Shown one piece after another: positions 1 through 9,200 of a DNA stretch of 64,000 nucleotides. How positions within the stretch are numbered: the first letter of the stretch is position 1; every line of letters starts with the position of its first letter. The translations under genes and the position numbers were made by a program. Source of the stretch: Rhyzopertha dominica (Eukaryota; Arthropoda; Insecta; Coleoptera; Bostrichidae); the NCBI GenBank assembly GCA_025024175.1, contig QCXZ01000137.1, positions 64,940,911 to 65,004,910 of the forward strand, read 5' to 3'. The notes under the pieces were generated by a model. It saw nothing but the letters and a program-made list of their open reading frames with translations, was not told the origin of the DNA and made no database searches.

Positions 1-607
1 ACTTTGTATTGATGAATTGTACCTGTAACTGCAATCTGCAAGCCCATATCCCATTGTTTTAATCTGTCACCATTACCGCCCATACTGATGGTATGTACAA
101 CATGGTATACATTTGTCGTCTTAAAGGTTAAAATCTGCACATTAACATTTATGCAACACTTTTCTTATGCAAAAATTTTAATACTAATGTCAAACTCACA
201 ATTTGACTATTGCTCGCTGGTTCTGTCACGGTACTCTGCTTTTGCTATTAATCAACTTGGCCTGGGAGACAACGAACCTGGCGCCATCTGAAGTGTACTC
301 AGATTTTGGAACAGACATTTGAACTAAAATGGCCAAAGCTGAACCACCAGTAATCTACCACCTAGGCTGTATATAGCAGTCACCACCTCGAATACAGGTT
401 AAGATGGAATGACGGTATGGTCTGAAGAATGTCATATCGCCTGGAAAGCTAGGAAATTTTTTTTTTAACATCGATACCTTTTTACAGATATTTTAGTGGT
501 ATCGATACTTTAATGCGGAATTGTATCGGTTTAGTTATAAGAACAAATAGGTGAAGAAATGTACAAAAATACTATATAATATGCTACGTTGTCGTCGGAA
601 AGCAATC
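1..607. other. AT-rich flank without a gene
   Basis: No coding region is convincing here; the short open frames have no recognisable motif. The stretch holds a diverged dispersed repeat at about 375-460. It also holds a pair of ATCGATAC-containing motifs at about 470-515, which resemble a segment at about 6085-6120 beyond the LTR element. It ends where the 5' LTR begins. Confidence 0.5.
375..460 (+). repeat. Dispersed repeat, copy 1 of a pair (partner 7986-8062)
   Basis: About 80 bases align in the same orientation with 7986-8062. Shared blocks include a CAGTCACCA/CTGTCACCA start, a GAATACA block, a TATCGCCTG block and an A-rich end near CTAGRAAAT. Divergence is high, so this is an old family. 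The second copy directly abuts the right end of the mariner-like element at 6578-7985. Confidence 0.45.
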
Positions 608-912
608 TGCATGATCCCCAAATTTCTCTTATCTTCCGCCTCGAGCCGACCTTTGACTTTCGAATATCTAAATAGTTTTGTTTGTTACAATTCTCAACAT
701 ATAAAAAGGGTCCGGTTGAAAACAAATAATTATTCATTTTTCTAAATTCACTGTATTCGTAAGTCGGCCCCGCTCTCTTATCTCTACTATTTCTACCGTT
801 TCAATTGTACTAAATTTTCTTTATTGTCGTAACTTGTAATAAACGCGTAAAAGTACACTTCGAGTTTTTACATCAAGCATCTTCGACATTCAACACACCT
901 TGGGCAACAACA
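608..912 (+). repeat. 5' LTR
   Basis: It aligns with 5440-5772 over most of its length and ends in the same GGGCAACAACA. It is about 28 bp shorter than the 3' LTR because of a deletion after the GAGCCGACC block. A TATAAAAA box lies at 700-707, and an AATAAA polyadenylation signal at 838-843 is followed by ACGCGTAAAAGTACAC. The matching TATA position in the 3' LTR reads TACAGAAA. The start is less certain than the end because the first four bases differ (TGC-A here against TGTTA). Confidence 0.85.
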
Positions 913-1131
913 TATTTCGCGCTGCGAACAGAATTCCTTCATTGCATCGAAAATTGTGATTTCAATCAGTAGAAGGAGGAATCCAAAGTACATCCTAGAC
1001 ATCAGGGAACAAACAACCAGGCTCAAGGCAAGTGCACTTTTCTGTTTCTACCTCTCAGTTAAACGACTCTTTCGCGATCGTGTTTTCGTGCTTATTACTA
1101 TTTTCTTTCTTTCATTTTTTTTGCAATCACT

Positions 1132-1980
1132 ATGTCTACCGCGACAACCTCAACTTCTGTTGCTTCAGTTGGCAGTACAAATGCCACCGAACAAAATTAT
1201 GACACTTATAATTTGCCGTTCCTTCAAAGCCTTATACCGGCCACGTTCGATGGTAATCGATTAGAAATCCACAAATTTATCAGCAATTGCGAACAAGCAA
1301 TTGGTTTGGCTACCACCGAGCAGAAACCAGATCTGCTCTCTTTCATCACTTCGCGATTATCTGGTAGTGCGTTCGCACAGCTGCGCGACAAGTCTTTTAG
1401 GACTTGGGATGAATTGAAAAACAACTTGCTCACTCTTTTTTCTGATCAAAATACTGTACAGCTGATGGAAGAGTTAAACAACACACGACAAAACTTTAAT
1501 GAATCCATCATGGATTTCTATAATCGAATAGATCACCTACAAACCCGATTACTAAATTCAATAACTGTACCTACTGAAATTGAACGTTTAGGCGCGACTT
1601 ATATGATAAAACAGTTAGCGTTACAACGCTTCATCTATCATTCTAATTCTTCTATTTCAATGTGTTTGCGCACGATAAAACCTCTCACACTTTGGGAGGC
1701 ATTAAATACTGCCATATATGAGGAACGTGCTGTCCGAATTTCATCGACTTCTTCAAAACCAACACAGTCACACATACCCCCTAAGTCAAGCCCCGTCAAA
1801 GTATGTCGTTATTGTAAAAATAAAGGACATACTATTGAAGAATGCCGCAAACGGCAGTACAATAATAACAGAAGACAACAACAAGCTGGTCAGGTAAACA
1901 ATACACCTGAGGAGCAAAATTTTCCCGAAACCTCCGACGAACGCCCACGACTTCCGGTGGTCTCGTCGGAGTGGCAATAA
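1132..1980 (+). CDS. Gag-like protein of the LTR element
   Basis: This is an open frame of 282 residues, the longest in the window. It begins about 220 bp after the 5' LTR, as expected for gag. An N-terminal capsid-like region (about residues 20-200) is rich in helices and has the fold-typical stretch around TWDELKNNL and the later FNESIMDFYNRI. A single zinc knuckle of Cx2Cx4Hx4C type lies near residues 223-236 (CRYCKNKGHTIEEC), followed by a basic, glutamine-rich tail. In Ty3/gypsy elements this protein forms the particle and binds genomic RNA. The start was chosen as the first in-frame ATG before the serine/threonine-rich leader. The frame is intact although the rest of the element is broken. 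The pol frame would need a frameshift near the stop. Confidence 0.8.
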   Translation: MSTATTSTSVASVGSTNATEQNYDTYNLPFLQSLIPATFDGNRLEIHKFISNCEQAIGLATTEQKPDLLSFITSRLSGSAFAQLRDKSFRTWDELKNNLLTLFSDQNTVQLMEELNNTRQNFNESIMDFYNRIDHLQTRLLNSITVPTEIERLGATYMIKQLALQRFIYHSNSSISMCLRTIKPLTLWEALNTAIYEERAVRISSTSSKPTQSHIPPKSSPVKVCRYCKNKGHTIEECRKRQYNNNRRQQQAGQVNNTPEEQNFPETSDERPRLPVVSSEWQ

Positions 1981-2191
1981 ATAATCCTTTACAAATTACT
2001 GGATCAAGCACAACCACATATAACAAATGTCGAGGCGATCTGACAATTAATCTACAAAATCGTTATTATACAATTCCTACTGTAACCACTAAATCTACTA
2101 TATCGTGCAAAATTCCCTCTGCAATATCTCAATTCTGTAACTACTAAATCTACTATAGCGGGCAAAATTCCCTCTGTGTCATAAATGGCAA
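1981..2191 (+). pseudogene. Gag-pol junction remnant
   Basis: After the gag stop, a different frame continues with protein-like composition for about 45 codons and is then closed by stops. A partial local duplication is visible: the block AAATCTACTATA...GGCAAAATTCCCTCTG occurs at about 2090-2122 and again at about 2143-2179. This is the expected position of the start of the protease. No motif is recognisable in this stretch itself. Confidence 0.4.
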
Positions 2192-2342
2192 ATGCTAAAT
2201 CCAAATATCTCTAAATCTACTAAATCTATTACTAAATCGATAACGTATTTTCCTATTTGTTTTAAAACAGAAAAACACTGCGAATTACAAATTTATTTAC
2301 AAAATCATCGTTTCAATTTTCTTATCGACACAGGTGTATCCC
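2192..2342 (+). pseudogene. Retropepsin (protease) fragment
   Basis: The frame contains FNFLIDTG, the active-site signature of retroviral-type aspartic proteases, with the catalytic Asp at about base 2327. The segment ends only a few residues after DTG, where the protein changes abruptly to reverse-transcriptase thumb sequence. The flap region of the protease and nearly all of reverse transcriptase are therefore deleted at about 2342. The break is in frame, so the open frame runs across it. Confidence 0.7.
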
Positions 2343-2792
2343 CCAACCCTGAGAAAGTAATAGTAAGTAAATATCCGACTCCTAAAACACCTAAGTATGT
2401 AAAACAATTTTTAGGCCAATTTCGCCCATCACGTCAAACCTCTTACTCAATTGCTAAAGAAAGACACGAAATTCATTTGGAACGAAGAACAAAAAGAAAG
2501 CTTTTCAATATTTTTAAAATGCGGTAGCTTCTGCCCCTTTATTACAATTTCCCGATTTTTCAAAGATTTTATATTAACTACGGAAAGTTCACAACATGCT
2601 ATAAGCGCAATTTTATCTCGATGAAAAGTTGGAAGCGATCTTCCGCTAGTCGTACGCTTAACCCAGCTGAAACTCGCTACTCCGTCATTGAACAAGAACT
2701 GCTGGCAATTATATGGGTAACTGAACACTTTCGATCATATCTTTATGGCAGAAAATTTATTATTTATACTGACCATTCTAAACTATTGCGGC
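2343..2792 (+). pseudogene. Reverse transcriptase thumb and RNase H fragment (N-terminal part)
   Basis: The first part (about 2343-2460) matches the end of gypsy-type reverse transcriptase, with the NPEKV...PTPKT and FLGQF-like motifs. After a frame change, 2524-2792 matches RNase H: an ILTT-SSQHAI block, then RYSVIEQELLAIIW and YGRKFIIYTDHSKL. TDHSKL carries the conserved third-acidic-residue region. A TGA near 2621 interrupts the frame. Homology stops abruptly at about 2792 and resumes on the opposite strand near 3995, which marks an inversion breakpoint. Confidence 0.75.
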
Positions 2793-2799
2793 GATCAGT

Positions 2800-3455
2800 T
2801 GTAGTTTTGACAAATTTATTGAAAGTAGCGATATCATGTTTTAATCATGTTTCGTTCTGATTAAGAAATGTGGCGGACTTATTATAATCGGTTACAGCGT
2901 CAGCTAAGATGTGGACTTGTTGTTTTAAAATGACTTTAATGTTATGATTTTGGTATTCTAAAGCATGGATCGCGTCCGTATAATATTTAGCATCTTGGCT
3001 GTCTGGGGTACCGAAGAGCCATTTGAAAGGGTAAGAGACTCCGTCCATTAAACCTAGGCGAACCCGTAATCGTAAATCTACTGTTTGATGTCCGATTATG
3101 TCACATATGGCTTCGAATCTTTCATGTAATAGTACTAACCTCATTTTGATATTGAGCAATTGTTTAGGGCAGCGTGGAACAAATCCAGAGGCGTTTATCA
3201 TAAAGGGAGGAGTACTTGTGCAATAGGTTACACCTTTAAGATACATTTCTTGTAACAGACAAAGCTCATTTTCGTAAATTCCAATATTGGAAAAGGAAAC
3301 TAGCGTGTAATAATTGTCTGAAATGCGTACAGTACCAAGTTCTTGATAGAACAGTCCATTGGTATTATTAAGAGGTTAGCTATTGTAAGGTAGAGTATTG
3401 ATATAAAGGAGAAAGATAGGAAAAAGAGCAAAGTAAGCATAGTATGCATCTGAAA
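2800..3455 (-). pseudogene. Envelope-like protein, N-terminal half (inverted)
   Basis: On the minus strand a hydrophobic leader near 3455-3380, probably a signal peptide, is followed after frame changes by a 133-residue open stretch (3246-2845). That stretch includes GLMDGVSYPFKWLFG, typical of the fusion-peptide region of errantivirus/baculovirus-F type envelope proteins, and a downstream heptad-like region. A TGA ends the frame at 2845, but homologous-looking residues continue to the inversion breakpoint. In the family this protein is a class I fusion glycoprotein; this copy is non-functional. Confidence 0.65.
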
Positions 3456-3643
3456 GTTTCTAAGTTAGTAGGATTTTGAGTATAAATTTTCGTGATGTTT
3501 TCGGATTGCGATTTTGTCCTTAGATTTTACAGTGAGTAAAATAGATCTTGATAAGTTCATTTGTCGAAATGGTTTAATTTTGTTATCGCTAAAAATGTCT
3601 TTTTTGTTTCTGCCGTCAAAGTTTATACATCATAATGATTTAT

Positions 3644-3995
3644 CTAAGTATCAATAGTTTGTAAGTCATAAGTGGCGGATAAATTTTGATAATATGGGTT
3701 TGATTCATCTAAGTCTCTAGAAAAGAATAGAACATTAGGAAATTTTGATAAGGTATTTTCTCTTATTGTTTCAAATTTGATTACTTCGTTGTTCTCATGA
3801 TGGAATTTAACAAATTGTTGATATGTTTCTTCGGCATGTTTAGTGAATGATATGGAAACCGGATTACGTGACAAAGCATCGACATTAGAATTTACTCGAC
3901 CTGCTTTATAATGGATTTCGTAAGAAAATTCTTGGAGTTTTAATCTCCATCCGACTAAGCGACTTTGGGGTTTTTTGTAATTGAATAACCAGGTT
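3644..3995 (-). pseudogene. RNase H C-terminal end and following linker
   Basis: Minus-strand translation begins with TWLFNYKKPQSRL-like residues and continues through a YEIHYKAGRVNSNVDALSRN block, the canonical end of gypsy-type RNase H. About 70 more residues of linker follow, then a stop at 3644. It is the continuation of the fragment at 2524-2792. The integrase expected next is absent; only about 200 bp separates this from the env start. Confidence 0.75.
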
Positions 3996-4003
3996 TGTAC
4001 AAG

Positions 4004-5235
4004 AACACTTCCATCAGCTGAAAGACATGATGATCGAATTAGAGGAAGAGCTAGATTTTACCATCTTCTTTATTCTTTTTTCAAAAAACAATGTGTTACA
4101 TCCCTCTGTCGTCGCTCTTCGTGCGTTTCGCCAAGAACGTTTACGAATTCAAACAGGTCCAAATTTTGAATTACCTATTGATCCAACAAATTATAACAAT
4201 ATTTACATGTACACGTCACTTTGTTCCTTATCAACCATTTATTACAAATGAGTATTGCTATACGCGATCAAAATTCCGTTGGTTACGAAAGAGTTGTTTC
4301 AACTTTACCATCTCATACCTCTCCCAACTCAAGTTCCAAATACTACAATCTATTCCTATATCGATCCTCTGTTTCCTTATCTACTCCCAAGCACTCGCCT
4401 GAACTATGGCCAATTGCAAGTCCTTAACACCTGCTACAAGAGGGACAACCAGGGTTGCGTTAGCCGCAACGTCATCACTTACAAAACGCAAGAACGTCCC
4501 GTCTGCGAAGTCATATTACGTGTCAAGCAAGTTGGACAAATTCCATATTCCAACACCCGTACCACTACCTGGCTCTACATCACCACCAATCCAACCACTG
4601 GGACCATTAGCTGCGAAGACGCCAACAAGCCTATTGCCGACGTCCTGTTTATGGTAACAGGCATTTTCACCATGGAACCAAAGTGCAAATATTTTACTAC
4701 ATCATCAACTCTCTACGCCACTACCAATTAAACTGGGAATATCAGCCATTACATCCCAACTACGAACATCATCGATGACGAATGCTGCATCCAACGTCAA
4801 AATTACCTCAAGATTGAAGAAATGAAACCCATTCATTTAACTGGCGTCACTTTCGATCAGCTACGCCATTTTCAAAGTAAACTCTATGAACTCGACGAAG
4901 TTATTCAAAACAACATTAATCGTCCATTCATCATTCCTAAATCCTAAAAACATTGCAGTTGGTACTCTTACGACGATATCAGCCCTTCTTCTGACGTTGG
5001 TGTCGATGGAGGCCACTACGATGGATCAGACAAATCTGCAGTACCAGCGATTGCCAAAGATACGCCGTCTACACCAACACTATCCACGGCCGGGATTCCG
5101 TACACCGAGGAAGCTGTGACGGCATTGGTATGGTACAGGTCCAAGCCAGGGAGGTGTATGTTCATAATGCAGTCCATTTCTTTGCCATGTTTTCTATTTC
5201 CACTATGTCTATTCAAAATTGCTATGTCTACTTAT
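4004..5235 (+). pseudogene. Envelope-like protein, C-terminal half
   Basis: Homology resumes on the plus strand at about 4004 with a charged helical segment (KDMMIELEEELDF). It continues in a long open frame (4255-4731, 158 residues) that has env ectodomain features: paired cysteines and an EVPL-like FQLYHLIPLPTQVP block. Later pieces run to a C-terminal hydrophobic stretch near 5160-5230 that could be the membrane anchor. Frames change at about 4250, 4735 and 4945, where there is a stop. This is the missing half of the env segment on the minus strand at 2800-3455. Confidence 0.65.
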
Positions 5236-5439
5236 GTCTATTATTTTATTTAAAATTAATACTACGAGTATATCTACTATATTATACCTATTACGATTAT
5301 CTTTATTTTGATTTTATATTATGTAATCTATTAACATAGGCTTAGGTTTCTTTTAATTATAATATTGTTTGCTTAGTAGTCATCAGTGTTTTGTACCTTT
5401 ATAGATAACTTCCGCTACAAAGCACTCAACAGGGGGGTA
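5236..5439 (+). other. 3' untranslated part of the LTR element with polypurine tract
   Basis: AT-rich non-coding sequence ends in AACAGGGGGGTA immediately before the TG of the 3' LTR. A purine run in this place is the usual primer for plus-strand synthesis in LTR elements. Confidence 0.6.
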
Positions 5440-5772
5440 TGTTATGATCCCCAAATTCACTTATCTTCCGCCTCGAGCCGACCGCGTGCAATTCTTGCAA
5501 AAATCACTTAACCTTTTAATAGTTAGTCCTCGCATATCTAAATAGTTCTGTTTGTTACAATTCGCAACATACAGAAATGGTTCGGTTGAAAACAAATAAT
5601 TTTTCATTTTTCCAAATTCACTTTATTCGCAAGTCGGCTCTAATCTATTATCCCTACTATTTCAATTGTACCAAATCTTCTCTACTTTCTAAACTTATAA
5701 TAAACGCGTAAAAGTACACTCAAGTTTTTACATCAAGCATCTTCGACATCCAACATACCTTGGGCAACAACA
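5440..5772 (+). repeat. 3' LTR
   Basis: It starts TGTTATGATCC directly after the polypurine tract and ends GGGCAACAACA, so it has the TG...CA boundaries typical of LTRs. It contains about 28 bp (after CGAGCCGACC) that the 5' LTR lacks. AATAAA is conserved near 5697. There are many substitutions relative to the 5' LTR, so the insertion is not recent. Confidence 0.85.
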
Positions 5773-6577
5773 CTTCAAACTAGTACAGCTGCTGTCTGCT
5801 GCTAGAACAAGATTTTGTAAATAACGTAGTAACAGTGTTACCAATTTACCAAACAATACATCTAGTTCAGGAGATACATTTGACATGTACACATTGTTTT
5901 TTTGTCTTTTACAAATGAGTGGTGGATTAAAATTCAATTGTTCCCTAATTATAATAAAATCATACATATCTCTGCATGTGTTAGTGTAACATATTTTGTA
6001 AGTTTCAAGAACGGTGCCATTTAGATGAATTTAAAAAATCTATGTGGATCATATGCTTTGACATTATTTTTAGCAAGTCTTCAACAGATATTGATACTTA
6101 GTAGCATCGATACTTTTAATTTGATAAAGTATCCCTAGATAAAATAAACACTTTAGCTGTCTTTTGATTTGCGCGCGTAAACTAGTGACTAAATATGCAA
6201 TAATTATGACAAGCAATAAAATTATTTATTTAAGAAGTTCAGTATGATTACTGCCTAAAACGCGAATTTATTCAAATGTTGAAAATGTTGGCAGAACAAA
6301 TTAAATCCACTTATTTTTCCGCGTGCCAGGTTTAAACTCTGAAAATCTCGGTGTAGTTAAGATTTGTATAGCGTTAAAGTAGATATCCCACGTCACGAAA
6401 AGTGCTCTAAATATGGGTTGTGTGAGGCCCTTGGAGTTACAAGCTGGAAATTTCACAGAGGTAATATATTGATAATTATAAATCCGTTAGTTATCAAAAA
6501 TTAATCCCAGCCGGCAGCCGGAAGTCAATATCGTTAAAAATATAACTAATGACACATTGTTAAAAACCGACATATAC
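5773..6577. other. Non-coding stretch between two mobile elements
   Basis: No gene is seen. A segment at about 6085-6120 resembles the ATCGATAC-containing block at about 470-515 on the other side of the LTR element. The remainder is anonymous AT-rich DNA. Confidence 0.4.
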
Positions 6578-7985
6578 AGGGTGGTTACTTTTAAGATACC
6601 CACCATTGGGATATCGAAAACTGTAAGAGATACGAAGTCGGTTAGATGAGAAGAATTTGCACGTTTTCATGCAGTTTGAGGATCTAGAACGGCTTGTTTT
6701 TAGATATCTTCTTTACTCTGTGAGATATTTAAAAAAAATTTTTGTTTTCCTGTTTTTTTTTAATTTGAGTTTTATTATCAACGGGATTGTAGTATATTTT
6801 TAGGCATTTACATACGTCGATACGAGCTTTCAAACAAACTTGTTAAAATGTTCTTAGCCGACTGGATGCTTGAGTTATGCGGTTCTACTTGATTTTTTTA
6901 TGGTCGTAATATTGGACATAATACACTTAGGTCATCTAAATGCATTTAATAGCTAAAATTAGGAAAAATAAAGAAACACTAAGCTGCTGTTTATAACAAA
7001 TGTGTAAAATATAAACGAATACAAATCAAAAGCTAACTACCACTAGATGTAGGTTTTCGGATGCATCAAAATTAATTAATTCAATTAAATGTTCCACTGT
7101 TTGTAAGCAGTGTTTCATCTGACCAAATAACTATCTTAAGAAATCGATGGTGAATAGTTTGTACTGCCTGATATTTTAGATTGTGCTATTTGTATGATTT
7201 GAGGAATCTTTTGCACAACTGATTTAGATAAATCAACTTTCTTTGCAACTGTACATTGTGTCATTTTAGGGCAGATTTCTTAATGAATCTGTTTGAGCTT
7301 TATTCTACATAAATTGCTGATAACTGAAAAAATTTATCAAACACCGACGATACAAAAATTACGGGCTCAGAATAAACAAAGGACTTACATATGTCAAAGT
7401 TTATATTAACCCTCATTATACAAGAATAAAAGGTCAATTCCAGTTCAGTTTATTCGTTTTTATAATTATGACACATTATCCTATTACAGAGAATCATTTC
7501 AGGCATTCGCGCTAAAAAAAAACCTGAAAGGCCTTATCAAAATATGGACAGCCGGACTTTTGCTTGCATTTGCTACGGAGAGCACCATTTTGGGCATTAT
7601 TTATTAAATTTCGTTGCTAAGCACTGCCAATATTGTATAATTTGAGATGATATTGTTTACTCGTGGTAGTTGGCGTTGGCTTTATGTTTGTTTATATTAT
7701 GCTTTTGTTATCCACAACGACTTTTTTAATTTTTCTTAATTTCTGCTAATAAATACGGTTATGTAGCCTATGTGTGTACTTTAACACGTATGTCATATGG
7801 AATATATAATGCCCAAAAAATTATTACCATCCAGTTTATAATAAAACGGCAATTAGAAAGACACATAAGAATGCCAAGATTTACTTTTTTCAAGCAGTAA
7901 GCAAGATACCAAAACCAACGTTCCAGATCCTCAAACTGCATGAAAATGTAAAACATTGTATTTCTTTACGTTTCCGAGATCCCAG
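6578..7985. mobile_element. Mariner-like DNA transposon relic with ~200-bp terminal inverted repeats
   Basis: Sequence at about 6613-6860 matches the reverse complement of about 7985-7770. The match includes the 20-base block TTTCATGCAGTTTGAGGATC and continues through a TTTTATTAT...GCATT region with moderate divergence. The left side is preceded by ACAGGGTGG, the terminal motif common in insect mariner-like elements. Between the arms, a minus-strand transposase relic lies at about 7080-7330. The element is too decayed to show a target duplication. Confidence 0.65.
7080..7330 (-). pseudogene. Mariner-like transposase fragment
   Basis: Minus-strand translation gives a helix-turn-helix-like piece followed by VIWSDETLLTNSGTFN. 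This is the WSDE motif that carries the first catalytic aspartate in insect Tc3/mariner-like transposases, with the usual N-G-x-N continuation. Stops and an internal deletion make it non-functional. It sits inside the inverted repeats of the same element, which supports the assignment. Confidence 0.55.
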
Positions 7986-8580
7986 TCTGTCACCAACTTG
8001 AATACATGGTGATATGACCTGAACAATATTATATCGCCTGAAAATCTAGAAAATCGTTATTAGACGAATGCATATTTAACTCAAAACTACTTTTTTTCGA
8101 ATTTAGTTATTAGAATCTTAGAAAAAAAGGCGAGCGTAAACCGTATGTGTGTAAATAAAACATGTACCGTTAGAAAAGGCAGTCTTGCTGTAAAGCGCAC
8201 CAAGGCAGTATGTTATATCGCTAGCTGTTGGGATATCAGAAGCTGTCATCAATCTTTATTTTCAGAGGCAGCACAATATTCGTTACATGTCGATAAAGTC
8301 TTAGTTAACCTCAGTCAACATTCGGAAACGTTTCATCAAGATTTGCCGTTTAGTATCCGGCAGATGTATTCACCGTATCTTTCAGAAGTTATTATTTGTT
8401 CCAGTGAACAGCTAATGAAATAAAGGGTCGTTCATCTCGGCCACGGTCTTCTCTAACTCAGTTATAAACTACTTTGGAATTTTAATATTTTAATATGCAC
8501 CAAAAAGTGCGACTTTGTAAAATTATAATTGGTTTTTTTAATGACATACTATCATATTTTGGGCCATTCAGTTATTTATT
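7986..8580. other. Dispersed repeat copy 2 and anonymous sequence
   Basis: 7986-8062 is the partner of the repeat at 375-460. Beyond it, a 92-codon open stretch (8145-8423, plus) has no recognisable motif and I do not call it a gene. Confidence 0.35.
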
Positions 8581-8584
8581 CTTT

Positions 8585-9200
8585 GCTGAAAATTATCTGG
8601 TTTGGCGTGTGGTCACAGGATCCTGATAAAAATTTCTGTGATGTAACCTCACAAAAAGAAATGCAATAAGTCAGGTGAACGGGGCCGTAACGGAATTGGA
8701 CCTCCAATCATCCGATTTGGAAAACTTGTGATGGTCCCTAATGCATTTTGAGTAATGTACTGGTGCTCCATCATATTGCAGACACATTACACCCTTAACA
8801 ATTACTAGCAAGTAATTAAAAAAAAACCAGATACATAAGTTCATTCGAAGCCCTAAAGCAATGGGGATCAGTGATATGTTCTCCAGTAATTTCTGCTTAC
8901 ACATTAACATTAACTGATCATCTGTGTTGTTGATAAATATAAAGATTATGGCGATTTACTAATCCATGTCATCATCCTCATCAGAAAATAAAACGTGATA
9001 AAGTAAGTACGCCTGATTTTACATTGTTCAAAATCCCCTTGATACAGTTCTGAAGTTGAATGTGAAGACATGTAAACTGATGCCCTAAAATTCTTCCAAC
9101 GATGCTCTCACTTACACGAACGAAATCACCAACTGCATTTTGACTAACGGAAGGATTTTTGATAATAGCAAAACTGATGTCATTCATTTGGGACATATCT
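8585..9200 (-). pseudogene. Mariner-like transposase relic
   Basis: Two separated pieces lie on the minus strand in the right order. The N-terminal piece (9196-8981) reads NPSVSQNAVGDFVRVSESIV and then GRILGHQFTCLHIQLQ, the second helix-turn-helix and linker of insect mariner-like transposases. The later piece (about 8910-8590) has LQYDGAPVHYS, which contains the second catalytic Asp in the QxDGAPxH motif, and continues towards the proline-rich region before the third acidic residue. The central part is missing or unreadable, and stops occur throughout. Confidence 0.7.

Larger units (their letters stand above)
2793..4003 (-). other. Inverted internal segment of the LTR element
   Basis: All recognisable protein homology between about 2793 and 4003 lies on the minus strand, while the sequences on either side are on the plus strand. 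Read on the minus strand, the segment starts in the middle of RNase H (the part missing from 2792 onward) and ends in the first half of env (the part missing before 4004). Both breaks are therefore explained by a single inversion of about 1.2 kb. I see no long inverted repeat at the two breakpoints. Confidence 0.75.
608..5772 (+). mobile_element. Degenerate Ty3/gypsy (errantivirus-like) LTR retrotransposon with env
   Basis: Two related LTRs (608-912 and 5440-5772) bracket an internal region that holds gag with a CCHC knuckle, a protease DTG motif, RNase H, and a fusion-type envelope region. Families with this order (gag, pol, env) are errantiviruses of insects. The element cannot be functional. 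Most of reverse transcriptase and integrase are absent, the middle is inverted (about 2793-4003), and stops and frameshifts interrupt pol and env. The bases flanking the two LTRs (CAATC before, CTTCA after) do not match, so no target duplication remains. This suggests rearrangement after insertion or a recombined copy. Confidence 0.85.

Noticed and set aside
913..935. Primer-binding site after the 5' LTR
   Set aside because: The bases after the LTR could not be matched with confidence to a tRNA 3' end, so no site is called.
8145..8423. 92-codon plus-strand frame
   Set aside because: No motif recognised and no flanking gene structure. It lies next to repeat sequence.
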